NCBI GenBank assembly: GCA_903927685.1
Contig: CAIYOB010001539.1
Coordinates: 1-8,253, forward strand
Origin: an uncultured Planctomycetaceae bacterium
GTDB lineage: Bacteria; Planctomycetota; Planctomycetia; Pirellulales; Pirellulaceae
Direction of reading: 5' to 3'
DNA length: 8,253 nt
The position numbers and the translations under genes are program-made. The notes below the pieces were generated by a model. The model was not told the origin of the DNA, made no database searches, and saw nothing but the letters and a program-made list of their open reading frames with translations. Below are positions 1 to 7,322 of this stretch, piece after piece (the stretch's first letter is position 1; each line of letters begins with the position of its first letter).

Positions 1-14
1 GCCTTGAAGTCGCA

Positions 15-1490
15 CTACCCCAGCAGTGCCTTGACCGGCGCGGCGCCCTCGACGCCGATCAAACGCTGGTCCAGTCCCTGGAACTTGAATGTGAACCGGT
101 CGGGTTGGATGCCCAGACAGTACAATAGCGTGGCGTTCACGTCGTTGACGTTCACAGGGTCCTGGACGACGTTGTAACTGAAGTCGTCCGTTTCGCCGTG
201 CACGATTCCGGCCCGCACGCCGCCCCCGGCCAGCCACATGCAGAAATTGCGGGGATGATGGTCGCGGCCATAATCGTCCTTGGTCAGCGTCCCCTGCGAG
301 TAAACCGTGCGTCCAAACTCGCCGCCCCACACGACCAGCGTGCTGTCGAGGAGCCCGCGCTGCTTGAGGTCCAGGACCAGCGCCGCGGTCGCCTGGTCCG
401 TGTCCAGGCACTGGTTCTTCAAGGCGACCGGCAAGTTCCCGTGCTGGTCCCAGCCCCGGTGCAGGATCTGCACGACGCGCACTCCGCGTTCGACCAACCG
501 CCGCGCCAGCAAGGCGCTGTGGCTGAACGTGCCCGGCGTCGTCGCCGCCGGGCCGTACAGGTCGAGAACATGCTGCGGTTCCTGCGACAAGTCGACCAGT
601 TCCGGGACGGAAGTCTGCATGCGAAAGGCCATCTCGTACTGGGCGATCCGCGTCTGGATTTCCGGGTCGCCGAACCGCTCCCAGCCCCGCTGGTTCAGTT
701 GGCTCAAGGCATCCAGCATGTTCCGGCGGTCGGTGCTGTCCACGCCCGCGGGGTTCTGCACATACAGGACCGGATCGCCGGCCCCGCGCAACGCGACCCC
801 GTTGTACTTGGAGGGCAGGAACCCGCTGGTCCACATCCGCGAAAACAAGGCCTGACCGTTGCCGGTCGCCGGGAATTTGGGGGTGAACACCACGAACGCC
901 GGCAAATCGCTGTTCTCGCTGCCCAGCCCATAGGCCAGCCACGTGCCGATGCTGGGCTTGCCGGGCACCTCGCTGCCGGTCATCACGAACGTGCACGCCG
1001 GATCGTGGTTGATCGCATTGGTGTGCACGGTCTTGATCAACGCCAGTTCGTCCACAATCTTGGCGGTGTGCGGCAGCAATTCGCTGATCCAGCGGCCGCT
1101 CTGGCCGCGCTGGGCGAACTTGAACTTGGAGGGCGCTACCGGCAGTCGCGACTGGCCGCTGGTCATCGTCGTGATCCGCTGCCCCATCCGCACGCTGTCG
1201 GGCAGTTCCTTGTCAAAGAACGGCTCGAGATTGGGCTTGTAGTCCCACAAATCCAATTGGGACGGAGCCCCGTTCATGTGCAGATAGATCAGCGACTTGG
1301 CCTTGCCGGCAAAATGCGGCAGGCCCGGCAGCGGGGGATGCGCCGGCGGACTGGCGGCGGCGCGGGCCGCACTCCCCGTGGCCGACGATCCCAGCAGCAT
1401 GCCCAGGGCGAGACCGCCAGCCCGCAGGCCCGCTTCGCCAAAAAAGTGCCGTCGAGTCTGCAGCAGATGATGTTCGAAGATCGGATTCAT
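15..1490 (-). CDS. Tat-exported DUF1501 (sulfatase-like fold) protein
   Basis: This is a 491-residue DUF1501 protein, a family related to the alkaline phosphatase/sulfatase superfamily, with no established substrate. The N-terminus has a twin-arginine signal: TRRHFF at residues 12-17, then a hydrophobic stretch rich in Gly, Ala and Leu to about residue 46, so folded export is expected. Family motifs visible are [17 protein letters not shown] (70-86), [13 protein letters not shown] (160-172), GWDQHG (346-351), WGGEFGRT (388-395) and GRDHHPRNF (408-416). The Asp and His residues in the later motifs match the metal-ligand region of the superfamily. The ATG at 1490 is chosen because it puts the RR motif at the usual distance from the N-terminus. 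A TTG at 1520 would add 10 residues. Neither start has a clear Shine-Dalgarno. It lies 52 bp downstream of the PSD1-type gene on the same strand, the usual planctomycete pairing. Length is normal for the family and the stop (TAG) lies inside the window. The family call is firm; the biochemical role is unknown. Confidence 0.93.
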   Translation of the reverse strand: MNPIFEHHLLQTRRHFFGEAGLRAGGLALGMLLGSSATGSAARAAASPPAHPPLPGLPHFAGKAKSLIYLHMNGAPSQLDLWDYKPNLEPFFDKELPDSVRMGQRITTMTSGQSRLPVAPSKFKFAQRGQSGRWISELLPHTAKIVDELALIKTVHTNAINHDPACTFVMTGSEVPGKPSIGTWLAYGLGSENSDLPAFVVFTPKFPATGNGQALFSRMWTSGFLPSKYNGVALRGAGDPVLYVQNPAGVDSTDRRNMLDALSQLNQRGWERFGDPEIQTRIAQYEMAFRMQTSVPELVDLSQEPQHVLDLYGPAATTPGTFSHSALLARRLVERGVRVVQILHRGWDQHGNLPVALKNQCLDTDQATAALVLDLKQRGLLDSTLVVWGGEFGRTVYSQGTLTKDDYGRDHHPRNFCMWLAGGGVRAGIVHGETDDFSYNVVQDPVNVNDVNATLLYCLGIQPDRFTFKFQGLDQRLIGVEGAAPVKALLG

Positions 1491-1542
1491 GGCCGAGGTT
1501 CCACGCGTGGGATAGGGCAAACAGTCAGGCTCCGCGACTCGT

Positions 1543-4500
1543 TCAATTCCGGGTGACGGTTTCGTCCAGGTTCAACAACAGGTTGGCCACCAGCGTATAG
1601 GCGGCCAGTTCGGGTTCGGCCAGACCCGCTTGCGGCACCGACTCGCCGTTGCGGATCGCCTTGGCCGCCGCTTCCGGCGCTTGCTGGTAGCGGGCCAACT
1701 GTTTTTCGAGCAATGCCTGCACCACGGCGACTTCTTCGGGCGCGGGCCGGCGGGCCAGCACCAGCCGATAACCGTAGGCTATCCGCTCCTGGGCCGTCCC
1801 CCCGCCTGCGGACAGCATGCGTTCGGCCAGCCCGCGAGCCGCCTCAAAATGCTGGATGTCGTTCATCAGCTGCAGGGCCTGCAAAGGCGTATTGCTGCGG
1901 TCGCGCCGGGTGCAGAACGCCTCGCGGTTCGGAGCGTCAAAATTGACCATGAACGGCGGCGGCGCGGTGCGTTTGAAAAACACATAAATGCTCCGCCGGT
2001 ACAACGCGGGGCCCGAATCCTGCCGGTAATTGGCCGTGTTCGAGCCCACGAATCCGACCGGCTCCCAGATGTTCGGCGGCTGGTAAGGATTCACGCCCCG
2101 GCCGCCCATCTGCAGTTGGATCAAGCCGCTGACAAACAAGGCGTTGTCGCGCAATTGCTCGGCGTCCAAGCGGAATCTCGGCCCGCGGGCGTACAGCCGG
2201 TTCTCCGGATCTCGCTGGACCAACTCCGGCGTGACCCGTGACGCCTGACGGAATGTGGCGGAAGTGACCATCTGCCGGAGCAACTGCTTGACGTCCCACC
2301 CGCTCTCACGAAACGAGACCGCCAGCCAGTCCAACAGTTCCGGATGGCTGGGCAGCTCGCCCTGCGAACCGAAGTCGTAACTGGTTTTGACCAAGCCGAT
2401 CCCGAACAGCTGCTGCCAAAAACGGTTCACGGTCACTCTCGCTGTCAGCGGATGCTCGGGCGACACCAGCCAGCGGGCCAGATCCAGCCGGTTGGCGCGG
2501 CGAGCGGGGTCGTCCTTCCTCAGCGGCGGCAGAATGGCCGGCACATCCGGTTCGACCTTGTCGCCCGGCGTATTGTAGTTGCCGCGCAGCATGACAAAGC
2601 TCTCTCGCGGCTGAGCCAGATCCCGGAAAATGAACGTCGACGGGATGCTCTTGTCAAAGTCCTCGCGCTGCTGCTTGACGGCGGTCAGTTCTTTCGCCAG
2701 CGGCTCCAGCTGTGGCCGGGTGTCCAGGCAGATGTTCTGCAGGTAGTAGTCGCGGAGCTTCTTTTCCACTTCGGGCGCCGGCTTCATATCCGGCCCGGCC
2801 TTCAGCACCTGGTTCAACTCGCCCGGCACGCCCGGCGTGTCCTTGCCGGTCTGCTGCTTCCACCAGGCCAGCAGCGAACGCCGCGGGTCGGCGGCCGGGT
2901 CGCTGCGCCCGGCGACGCCCACGAGGTCCCAGAACACGGTGCCGCCGAACTGAGTCAAGGCAAAGCCGGTGACCTGGTCGCCAGCCTTCAGGCCCAGCTG
3001 AGCCGCCTCGACCTCGAGCCGCGCCCACTGCCCGGGCTGGGGCAGCGGGCCGATCAGCACGCGTTCCGTGGTGTTGCGGGCTCCCCAGTCGATCGCGTCA
3101 TAGTCGCCCCACACCGCGCGATGCAGCCAGCCGCCCTTGAAGTATTGCAACATCAGTGTCTTGGGCGGATCCTGAGGCTCAATCCAGACGTTGGCGAACA
3201 GTTTCCCTTCGGGCGGAATCTCCAGAGGCGAGGTGCCTTCGACCACGTCCTGGGCCAAGCCCTTGTCCACTCGCTTGACCGCCTTCTGGCCGCTCAAGAC
3301 TTGCCCGTCCGCCGCAGTGACGTACGTCGTCGGGTGCCCGGGGCTGGCGAACACGCGGCCGCCGGACGGAAACTCGTCGTCCAACCAGACCTGCTCCAGC
3401 GTCTGCGCGGGCGGGGGCGGCTGGCTGGTCGCCGGATCGGTATAGGCAATCGCCGCCGCCTGGTCGTCGAATTGCTTCTGCTTGGCCGCGATCCGGGCGT
3501 CGAACTCGGCCAGCTTCTGTTGGTCTTCCGGTCGGGCCAGTTTGAGCGACGGCGGGGTCAGCAAGGCGTTGCCGTCCAGCGGCGGATCGGCAGCGGAGTG
3601 GAAAAAGGCGTACAGCGAGTAGAAGTCCTTCATCGCCACCGGGTCAAACTTGTGGTTGTGGCACACGCAGCAACCAGCCGTCAGGCCCATCCACGCTTCG
3701 GCCGTGGTCATCGCCCGGTCCACGGCGTTGCGATACACCCACTCGGCGTCGATCGAGCCGCCTTCGCCCGTCGTCACGTTGCAGCGGATGAATCCGGTCG
3801 CGGTCAACTGGTCCAACGTGGCGTCGGGCAGCAGATCGCCCGCCAGCTGTTCGATGGTGAACTGGTCGAACGGCAGGTTCCGATTGAAGGCGCCGATGAC
3901 CCAATCGCGATAGGCCCACATCTGGCGTTCGTTATCCAAGTGCAGGCCGTGCGTGTCAGCATAACGGGCCACATCCAGCCAGTGGCGGGCCTGTCCTTCG
4001 CCGAACCGTTCGGAGGCCAGGTAGCGGTCCACCAGCTTGTCGTACGCGTCGGCGACGGTATCACTCAGGAACTCGTCGACCTCGGCCACCGTCGGCGGCA
4101 AGCCCGTCAGCGCCAGCGCGACGCGGCGGATCAGCGTCTCGCGATCGGCTTCCGGTGACATGACCAGCCCCTCGCGCCGCAGCCGGTCGGCGATGAACGC
4201 GTCGATCGGATTCCGACTGTCCCCCTCCCCTGGGCCCGGGGTGATCGCTGGCGGAGTTGCCTTTTGCGGCGCCTCGAACGACCAGTGCTTTTCGTAGGGC
4301 GCGCCCTGTTCCACCCACCGGCGGATCAGGCCCTTCTGTTCGGCGGACAGCGTCTTGTTTGCCCCCGGGGGCGGCATGACCTCGCCGGAGTCATCGGACA
4401 GGACGCGGCGCACCAACTCGCTCTCGTCCGGCTTGCCTGGCACGATCGGCGTTTCGCCGCTGTCGGCCGCCTTCAACGCCTCGTCTCGCACGTCCAGCCG

Positions 4501-4725
4501 CAAGCCCGCTTCGAGCGTCCCCGGCCCATGACATTTGAAACAAGTGTCCGACATGATCGGCCGAATGTCGCGATTGTAGCGGACTTCGGTTCCGGTCTGT
4601 GCCGCCCCTGTCGGCGTCGCGCACGGCATGGCGAGGCACGTCATCAGCGTCCAACTCGCGGCCAGCAAAAACAGCCGACTGCGAACGAAAGTCGAACAAC
4701 GGGGGAGGGAGCTGGCATGCATCAT
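1543..4725 (-). CDS. Large exported cytochrome c-like DUF1549/DUF1553 (PSD1-type) protein
   Basis: This 1060-residue protein has the standard planctomycete multidomain layout. Residues 1-42 look like a Sec signal peptide (R15/R17, then a hydrophobic core from LFLLAASW). Residues about 47-142 form a planctomycete cytochrome c-like domain: [17 protein letters not shown] has a CxxCH haem site at C62-C65-H66, and the later [10 protein letters not shown] region supplies a likely axial Met (M117). DUF1549 covers about 171-377 and ends in a second CxxCH (C352-C355-H356) inside [11 protein letters not shown]. Residues about 440-605 form a beta-rich insert, probably a carbohydrate-binding-like or jelly-roll domain. 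DUF1553 covers about 742-1010, with [19 protein letters not shown] and [13 protein letters not shown]. Covalent haem and periplasmic redox chemistry are inferred from CxxCH and family knowledge; the substrate is unknown. The gene is intact and leads an operon with the DUF1501 gene. Two ATGs in tandem (4725 and 4722) compete as the start. Confidence 0.94.
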   Translation of the reverse strand: MMHASSLPRCSTFVRSRLFLLAASWTLMTCLAMPCATPTGAAQTGTEVRYNRDIRPIMSDTCFKCHGPGTLEAGLRLDVRDEALKAADSGETPIVPGKPDESELVRRVLSDDSGEVMPPPGANKTLSAEQKGLIRRWVEQGAPYEKHWSFEAPQKATPPAITPGPGEGDSRNPIDAFIADRLRREGLVMSPEADRETLIRRVALALTGLPPTVAEVDEFLSDTVADAYDKLVDRYLASERFGEGQARHWLDVARYADTHGLHLDNERQMWAYRDWVIGAFNRNLPFDQFTIEQLAGDLLPDATLDQLTATGFIRCNVTTGEGGSIDAEWVYRNAVDRAMTTAEAWMGLTAGCCVCHNHKFDPVAMKDFYSLYAFFHSAADPPLDGNALLTPPSLKLARPEDQQKLAEFDARIAAKQKQFDDQAAAIAYTDPATSQPPPPAQTLEQVWLDDEFPSGGRVFASPGHPTTYVTAADGQVLSGQKAVKRVDKGLAQDVVEGTSPLEIPPEGKLFANVWIEPQDPPKTLMLQYFKGGWLHRAVWGDYDAIDWGARNTTERVLIGPLPQPGQWARLEVEAAQLGLKAGDQVTGFALTQFGGTVFWDLVGVAGRSDPAADPRRSLLAWWKQQTGKDTPGVPGELNQVLKAGPDMKPAPEVEKKLRDYYLQNICLDTRPQLEPLAKELTAVKQQREDFDKSIPSTFIFRDLAQPRESFVMLRGNYNTPGDKVEPDVPAILPPLRKDDPARRANRLDLARWLVSPEHPLTARVTVNRFWQQLFGIGLVKTSYDFGSQGELPSHPELLDWLAVSFRESGWDVKQLLRQMVTSATFRQASRVTPELVQRDPENRLYARGPRFRLDAEQLRDNALFVSGLIQLQMGGRGVNPYQPPNIWEPVGFVGSNTANYRQDSGPALYRRSIYVFFKRTAPPPFMVNFDAPNREAFCTRRDRSNTPLQALQLMNDIQHFEAARGLAERMLSAGGGTAQERIAYGYRLVLARRPAPEEVAVVQALLEKQLARYQQAPEAAAKAIRNGESVPQAGLAEPELAAYTLVANLLLNLDETVTRN

Positions 4726-4729
4726 TGGG

Positions 4730-4735
4730 TCCTTC
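4730..4735 (-). promoter_or_regulatory. Shine-Dalgarno of the PSD1-type gene
   Basis: On the minus strand GAAGGA precedes the tandem start ATGATG. The gap is 4 nt to the first ATG (4725) and 7 nt to the second (4722). The second spacing is nearer the usual optimum, so the true start may be one codon downstream of the annotated one. Confidence 0.5.
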
Positions 4736-4763
4736 GTACCGGTTCGGTCGCACCGCCGGACGC

Positions 4764-4792
4764 ATTGTACAGACTGATCTGTTGCGGTGCAA
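4764..4792 (-). promoter_or_regulatory. Candidate sigma70 promoter for the PSD1-DUF1501 operon
   Basis: On the minus strand, TTGCAC (4787-4792) and TACAAT (4764-4769) are separated by 17 bp. The -10 matches consensus at 5 of 6 positions and the -35 at 3 of 6. Transcription would start near 4757, giving a leader of about 30 nt that contains the GAAGGA ribosome site. It is the best -10 hexamer on that strand in the gap. Sequence inspection only. Confidence 0.4.
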
Positions 4793-4830
4793 ACTGTCGA
4801 GTTTCCGTGGGTGGAGTCGAGGATCGCGTG

Positions 4831-4859
4831 TTGCCAGGCGCGGGCCGGAACGGTACGAT
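4831..4859 (+). promoter_or_regulatory. Candidate sigma70 promoter for arfB, leaderless geometry
   Basis: TTGCCA (4831-4836, 5 of 6 to consensus) and TACGAT (4854-4859, 4 of 6) are separated by exactly 17 bp. The -10 ends 6 nt before the arfB ATG at 4866, so initiation at the usual distance would fall on or next to the A of the start codon. This fits the lack of a Shine-Dalgarno ahead of arfB. The minus-strand promoter candidate lies 38 bp to the left, pointing away. Confidence 0.45.
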
Positions 4860-4865
4860 CTGGCG

Positions 4866-5306
4866 ATGGCGCCTCCGCAGCAAACCATTCTGGAAGTCAC
4901 TCCGCAGATCCGGATTCCCGTGGCGGAGTTCGCGTTCACGTTTGCCCGCAGCAGCGGCCCAGGTGGGCAGAACGTCAACAAGGTGAACTCGAAGGCGACG
5001 CTGCACTGGCCGGTCACGAGTTCCCCCAGCCTGCCCGACGATGTGCGAGCGCGGTTTGTCGCCGCCTTTGGCAGCCAGATCAACAAGCTGGGCCAGTTGG
5101 TGCTGCAGAGCCAGCGGTTTCGCGATCAGGAGCGGAACATCGAGGACTGTCTGGAGAAACTGCGCGAAATGCTGCAGCGCGTGGAGAAGCCGCCCAAGCG
5201 GCGGAAGAAGACCCGTCCCAGCGTGGCCTCGAAGCAACGCCGGTTGAACGACAAGAAAGCCCGCTCGGACGTCAAGTCCCGCCGTAGCGCCCCGAGCGCC
5301 GATTAG
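4866..5306 (+). CDS. arfB: Ribosome-rescue peptidyl-tRNA hydrolase ArfB (release factor-like GGQ protein)
   Basis: This 146-residue protein matches the ArfB/YaeJ family in length (E. coli about 140) and architecture. ArfB frees ribosomes stalled on mRNA lacking a stop codon: its basic C-terminal tail enters the empty mRNA channel while the GGQ loop hydrolyses peptidyl-tRNA. Visible here are a release-factor domain-3 fold with RSSGPGGQNVNKVNSKA (residues 28-44; GGQ at 33-35), the RFRDQERNIEDCLEKL helix region (84-99) and a Lys/Arg-rich tail from about 108 that contains TRPSVASKQRRLNDKKAR (116-133), the family's tail signature. There is no stop-codon-recognition domain, so it is not RF1 or RF2. 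The ATG at 4866 is chosen because the family starts there; the frame stays open upstream to 4599, but that stretch runs into the divergent gene. No Shine-Dalgarno is visible. It is transcribed away from the PSD1 operon and is probably monocistronic. Confidence 0.93.
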   Translation: MAPPQQTILEVTPQIRIPVAEFAFTFARSSGPGGQNVNKVNSKATLHWPVTSSPSLPDDVRARFVAAFGSQINKLGQLVLQSQRFRDQERNIEDCLEKLREMLQRVEKPPKRRKKTRPSVASKQRRLNDKKARSDVKSRRSAPSAD

Positions 5307-5314
5307 GACGCGAA

Positions 5315-5329
5315 CGGAGCTGCGCTCCG
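5315..5329 (+). terminator. Weak hairpin after arfB, possible terminator
   Basis: CGGAGC (5315-5320) pairs with GCTCCG (5324-5329) around a 3-nt loop, starting 8 bp after the arfB stop codon. The stem is short and no T-run follows (CCTTGTCG), so it is not a canonical intrinsic terminator. It could still protect the 3' end or help termination. It is the only compact hairpin found in the 150-bp gap between arfB and the next gene. Confidence 0.25.
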
Positions 5330-5382
5330 CCTTGTCGCCGTGCATTCTTCAGTTGCCTCCTGAGAAGGGCCTGGGAAAACGC

Positions 5383-5412
5383 TTGCCGGTTCTTCTCCGG
5401 AATGGGTAGAAT
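5383..5412 (+). promoter_or_regulatory. Candidate sigma70 promoter for the TPR/HEAT-Hint gene
   Basis: TTGCCG (5383-5388, 4 of 6 to consensus) and TAGAAT (5407-5412, 5 of 6) are separated by 18 bp. Transcription would start near 5419, leaving a leader of about 38 nt that carries the AAGGAG ribosome site. This suggests the gene is transcribed independently of arfB. Sequence inspection only. Confidence 0.4.
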
Positions 5413-5445
5413 AGCGCCCAGCGGCGGGATTGAACTCAATTCAGC

Positions 5446-5451
5446 AAGGAG
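5446..5451 (+). promoter_or_regulatory. Strong Shine-Dalgarno setting the start of the Hint gene
   Basis: AAGGAG sits 5 nt before the ATG at 5457. It decides the start: an in-frame TTG at 5430 would add 9 residues but would place this ribosome site inside the coding sequence. The ATG start also gives a cleaner signal peptide. Confidence 0.75.
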
Positions 5452-5456
5452 ACGTT

Positions 5457-7322
5457 ATGAGCCGGCACAGCGCTCTGAAGGCATGGATTCTGGCGGGGTT
5501 GGTGATCGGCTTGGTCTCGTTTCCTGCCCCGGGCAAGGATAAACCGGAACAGGTACAGAAGGCGTCCGAGATCGTGCTCCAGACGCTGCAGCGCGAGGCG
5601 CGCGAAGCCGTCCCGGACCGCCGCGAGCTGCTGCAGCCCGCGTTGGAAGCGGCTCCGGACCATCCCCCGGCTCGCTGGAACAGTGGCTTCGTGTACGACG
5701 CCCGGACGCACCAGTGGCAGAACGTGGACGAGACCACGGCGCGCGGAGCCAGCGATGCCGCCTTGGCCAGCTATCGCGACCAGCGGGCCAAGGCCCTTGA
5801 TACGATTCCCGGCCACCTGGAACTCGCCAGCTGGTGTGCCGCTCGCAAATTGGACGAGCAGGCACGAGCGCACCTGACCCGCGTTCTGGATTTCAACCCC
5901 GACCACGTGGAAGCTCGCCGCCTGCTCGGCTTTGTACTGGTCAACGGCACCTGGGTCAGCCAGCAGGAGATCGCCGAGGCACAAGCCGCGGCGCGACAAG
6001 CGGCGGTCGCGACGGCGAAGTGGACGCCCCGCCTGCAGGAACTTCGCGAGTCGCTCGGTCGCGGCGGCCGGCAACAAGCGCGAGCCAGGCAGGCATTGCT
6101 GGAGATCCGCGATCCGGAAGCCTGCGGTGGAATTGACGGCGTGTTCGTTTCCGCGGGCGGGACGCTCGCGGCGGTGGGCATCGAAATGCTGACCAACATC
6201 CACGCCCCCGAGGCCGCGGCGACGCTGGCCTGGCACGCCGTGTTCTCGCCGTCCGGGCACGTTCAGGAAGCCGCGGCCCGCGCGCTGGCACAGCAGGACA
6301 AGCACGACTACGTGCCGCTGATGTTGGCCACCATGCGATCGCCGATCCAGTCGCGGTGGCAAGTCTACGAGCGCGGTCCGCAGCTGTTCTATCGGCACAT
6401 GTTTTTCGCCGAGGCGGCGGATCATCGGGACTTGGTCGTGGTGGACACAGCCTACCGGCATAGCTTCCTGATGAACGGTCGTGTTGCCGACGTGGTGGCG
6501 CCGACGGAATTCAATCAAGTCTATGAAGCCGAGATCCGCGCAGATCGCCAGACCCGAGAAACGGCTCTGGACATCGCCCGACTGGGGAGCACCATGCAGG
6601 CCATGGAACGGGAGATGGCGGTACGGCAACATAACCAGGTCGTCGGCCAGTGGAACGGGCAACTTTGCTGGGCGTTGTCTGAGGCCACGGGCGACTTCCG
6701 CGCCGCGACGCCCGAAGATTGGTGGAAATGGTGGTACGACTACAACGAAGTGGTCTACGACGACCAACTGCCGCTGCACGTGTACTATCAGTCGCAGCGG
6801 TACTCACAGGCGAGCGTTCGCGCGACGCCCAGGCGGCACAGCTGCCTGGCAGCGGGAACGCCGGTCTGGACCGAGTCGGGGCCGGTTCCGGTCCAGGACG
6901 TGCGAGTCGGCGACCTCGTGTTCGCCTGTGATCCGGAAAGCGGTGCGTTGGAACTGAAGCCTGTCGTCATGACGACGGTCCGGCCCAAGGCGAGCGTGCA
7001 GCGGATCCGCGTCGGCGACGAGACACTAACCGCTACCGCCGGGCACGCGTTCTGGGTCTCCGGCCTGGGCTGGAAGAAGACGGCGGACTTGCAGCCCGAG
7101 CGGCATCTGCACACGCTGCTGGGCACAGTCGAGGTGGAAGCCGTCGAGCCGGCGGGGGAAGAACCCGTGTACAACCTGGTCGTCGCCGACTCGCACACCT
7201 ACTTCGTGGGCCGGGCGAAGATCCTGACGCACGATATCACGATGCGTGGCTCCACGACCTGCGTGGTCCCCGGCCTGACGCGACTGACCTCGGACACGGC
7301 GGATTTCTTTCGGGGATCGTGA
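5457..7322 (+). CDS. Secreted TPR/HEAT-like protein with C-terminal Hint (self-cleaving) domain
   Basis: This is a 621-residue protein. Residues 1-25 look like a Sec signal peptide (ALKAWILAGLVIGLVSFPA). Residues about 58-170 are TPR-like, including LDEQARAHLTRVLDFNPDH (132-150) followed by VEARRLLGFVLVNGTWV. Residues about 205-300 resemble HEAT or armadillo helices (RQALLEIRDPEACGG; HVQEAAARALAQQDKHDYVPLM). An unassigned region follows, ending in the aromatic motif DWWKWWYDYNE (421-431). Residues 462-593 are a compact Hint domain with no homing endonuclease. A 28-residue tail follows, containing VVPGL. Proteins of this layout occur in planctomycetes as I recall them; none has a known function to my knowledge. 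The N-terminal part suggests protein-protein contacts outside the cytoplasm, and the Hint domain suggests autoproteolytic release or attachment (inference). The last 86 bp overlap the convergent rhombosortase gene. The domain architecture is clear; the role is unknown. Confidence 0.9.
   Translation: MSRHSALKAWILAGLVIGLVSFPAPGKDKPEQVQKASEIVLQTLQREAREAVPDRRELLQPALEAAPDHPPARWNSGFVYDARTHQWQNVDETTARGASDAALASYRDQRAKALDTIPGHLELASWCAARKLDEQARAHLTRVLDFNPDHVEARRLLGFVLVNGTWVSQQEIAEAQAAARQAAVATAKWTPRLQELRESLGRGGRQQARARQALLEIRDPEACGGIDGVFVSAGGTLAAVGIEMLTNIHAPEAAATLAWHAVFSPSGHVQEAAARALAQQDKHDYVPLMLATMRSPIQSRWQVYERGPQLFYRHMFFAEAADHRDLVVVDTAYRHSFLMNGRVADVVAPTEFNQVYEAEIRADRQTRETALDIARLGSTMQAMEREMAVRQHNQVVGQWNGQLCWALSEATGDFRAATPEDWWKWWYDYNEVVYDDQLPLHVYYQSQRYSQASVRATPRRHSCLAAGTPVWTESGPVPVQDVRVGDLVFACDPESGALELKPVVMTTVRPKASVQRIRVGDETLTATAGHAFWVSGLGWKKTADLQPERHLHTLLGTVEVEAVEPAGEEPVYNLVVADSHTYFVGRAKILTHDITMRGSTTCVVPGLTRLTSDTADFFRGS
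6840..7235 (+). other. Hint domain (intein/hedgehog-type autoprocessing fold)
   Basis: This segment encodes residues 462-593. Block A is SCLAAGTPVWT with the nucleophile C463, followed by VQDVRVGDLVFACDPESG. Block B is TATAGHAFWVSGLGWKKTADL, giving TxxH with T527 and H530. The C-terminal blocks are VYNLVVADSHTYFVG (571-585) and AKILTHD (587-593). C463, T527 and H530 are what an N-S acyl shift at the S462-C463 bond needs. The C-terminal residue is Asp (D593) instead of Asn, and the next residue is Ile instead of Cys, Ser or Thr. Full splicing therefore looks impossible, while N-terminal cleavage remains plausible. Confidence 0.88.

Noticed and set aside
198..1556. A 452-codon open frame antisense to the DUF1501 gene
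   Set aside because: It mirrors a well-supported gene in GC-rich DNA, where stop codons are rare. Its translation is rich in Arg, Gln, His and Pro with no recognisable motif, and it has no ribosome site.
2344..4158. A 604-codon open frame antisense to the PSD1-type gene
   Set aside because: Same reason: the opposite strand has clear cytochrome, DUF1549 and DUF1553 motifs throughout, while this frame gives a low-complexity, motif-free product.
4599..4865. N-terminal extension of arfB by 89 codons to an upstream ATG
   Set aside because: It would overlap the 5' end of the divergent gene and run through both promoter candidates. The family's N-terminus matches the ATG at 4866.
5362..5397. GAGAAG/CTTCTC inverted repeat in the arfB-Hint gap
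   Set aside because: The 24-nt loop and short stem make it weak, and it overlaps the better-supported promoter.
5430..5456. TTG start 9 codons upstream for the Hint gene
   Set aside because: The strong AAGGAG at 5446-5451 would lie inside the coding region; it is perfectly placed for the ATG at 5457.
5436..6779. A 447-codon minus-strand frame under the TPR/HEAT-Hint gene
   Set aside because: The plus-strand frame has a signal peptide, strong ribosome site and recognisable domains; the minus frame is an Arg/Gly/Gln-rich shadow.
6840..7322. Reading the Hint gene as a polymorphic toxin with a C-terminal toxin domain
   Set aside because: Only 28 residues follow the Hint domain, too few for a toxin, and no immunity gene follows on the same strand.
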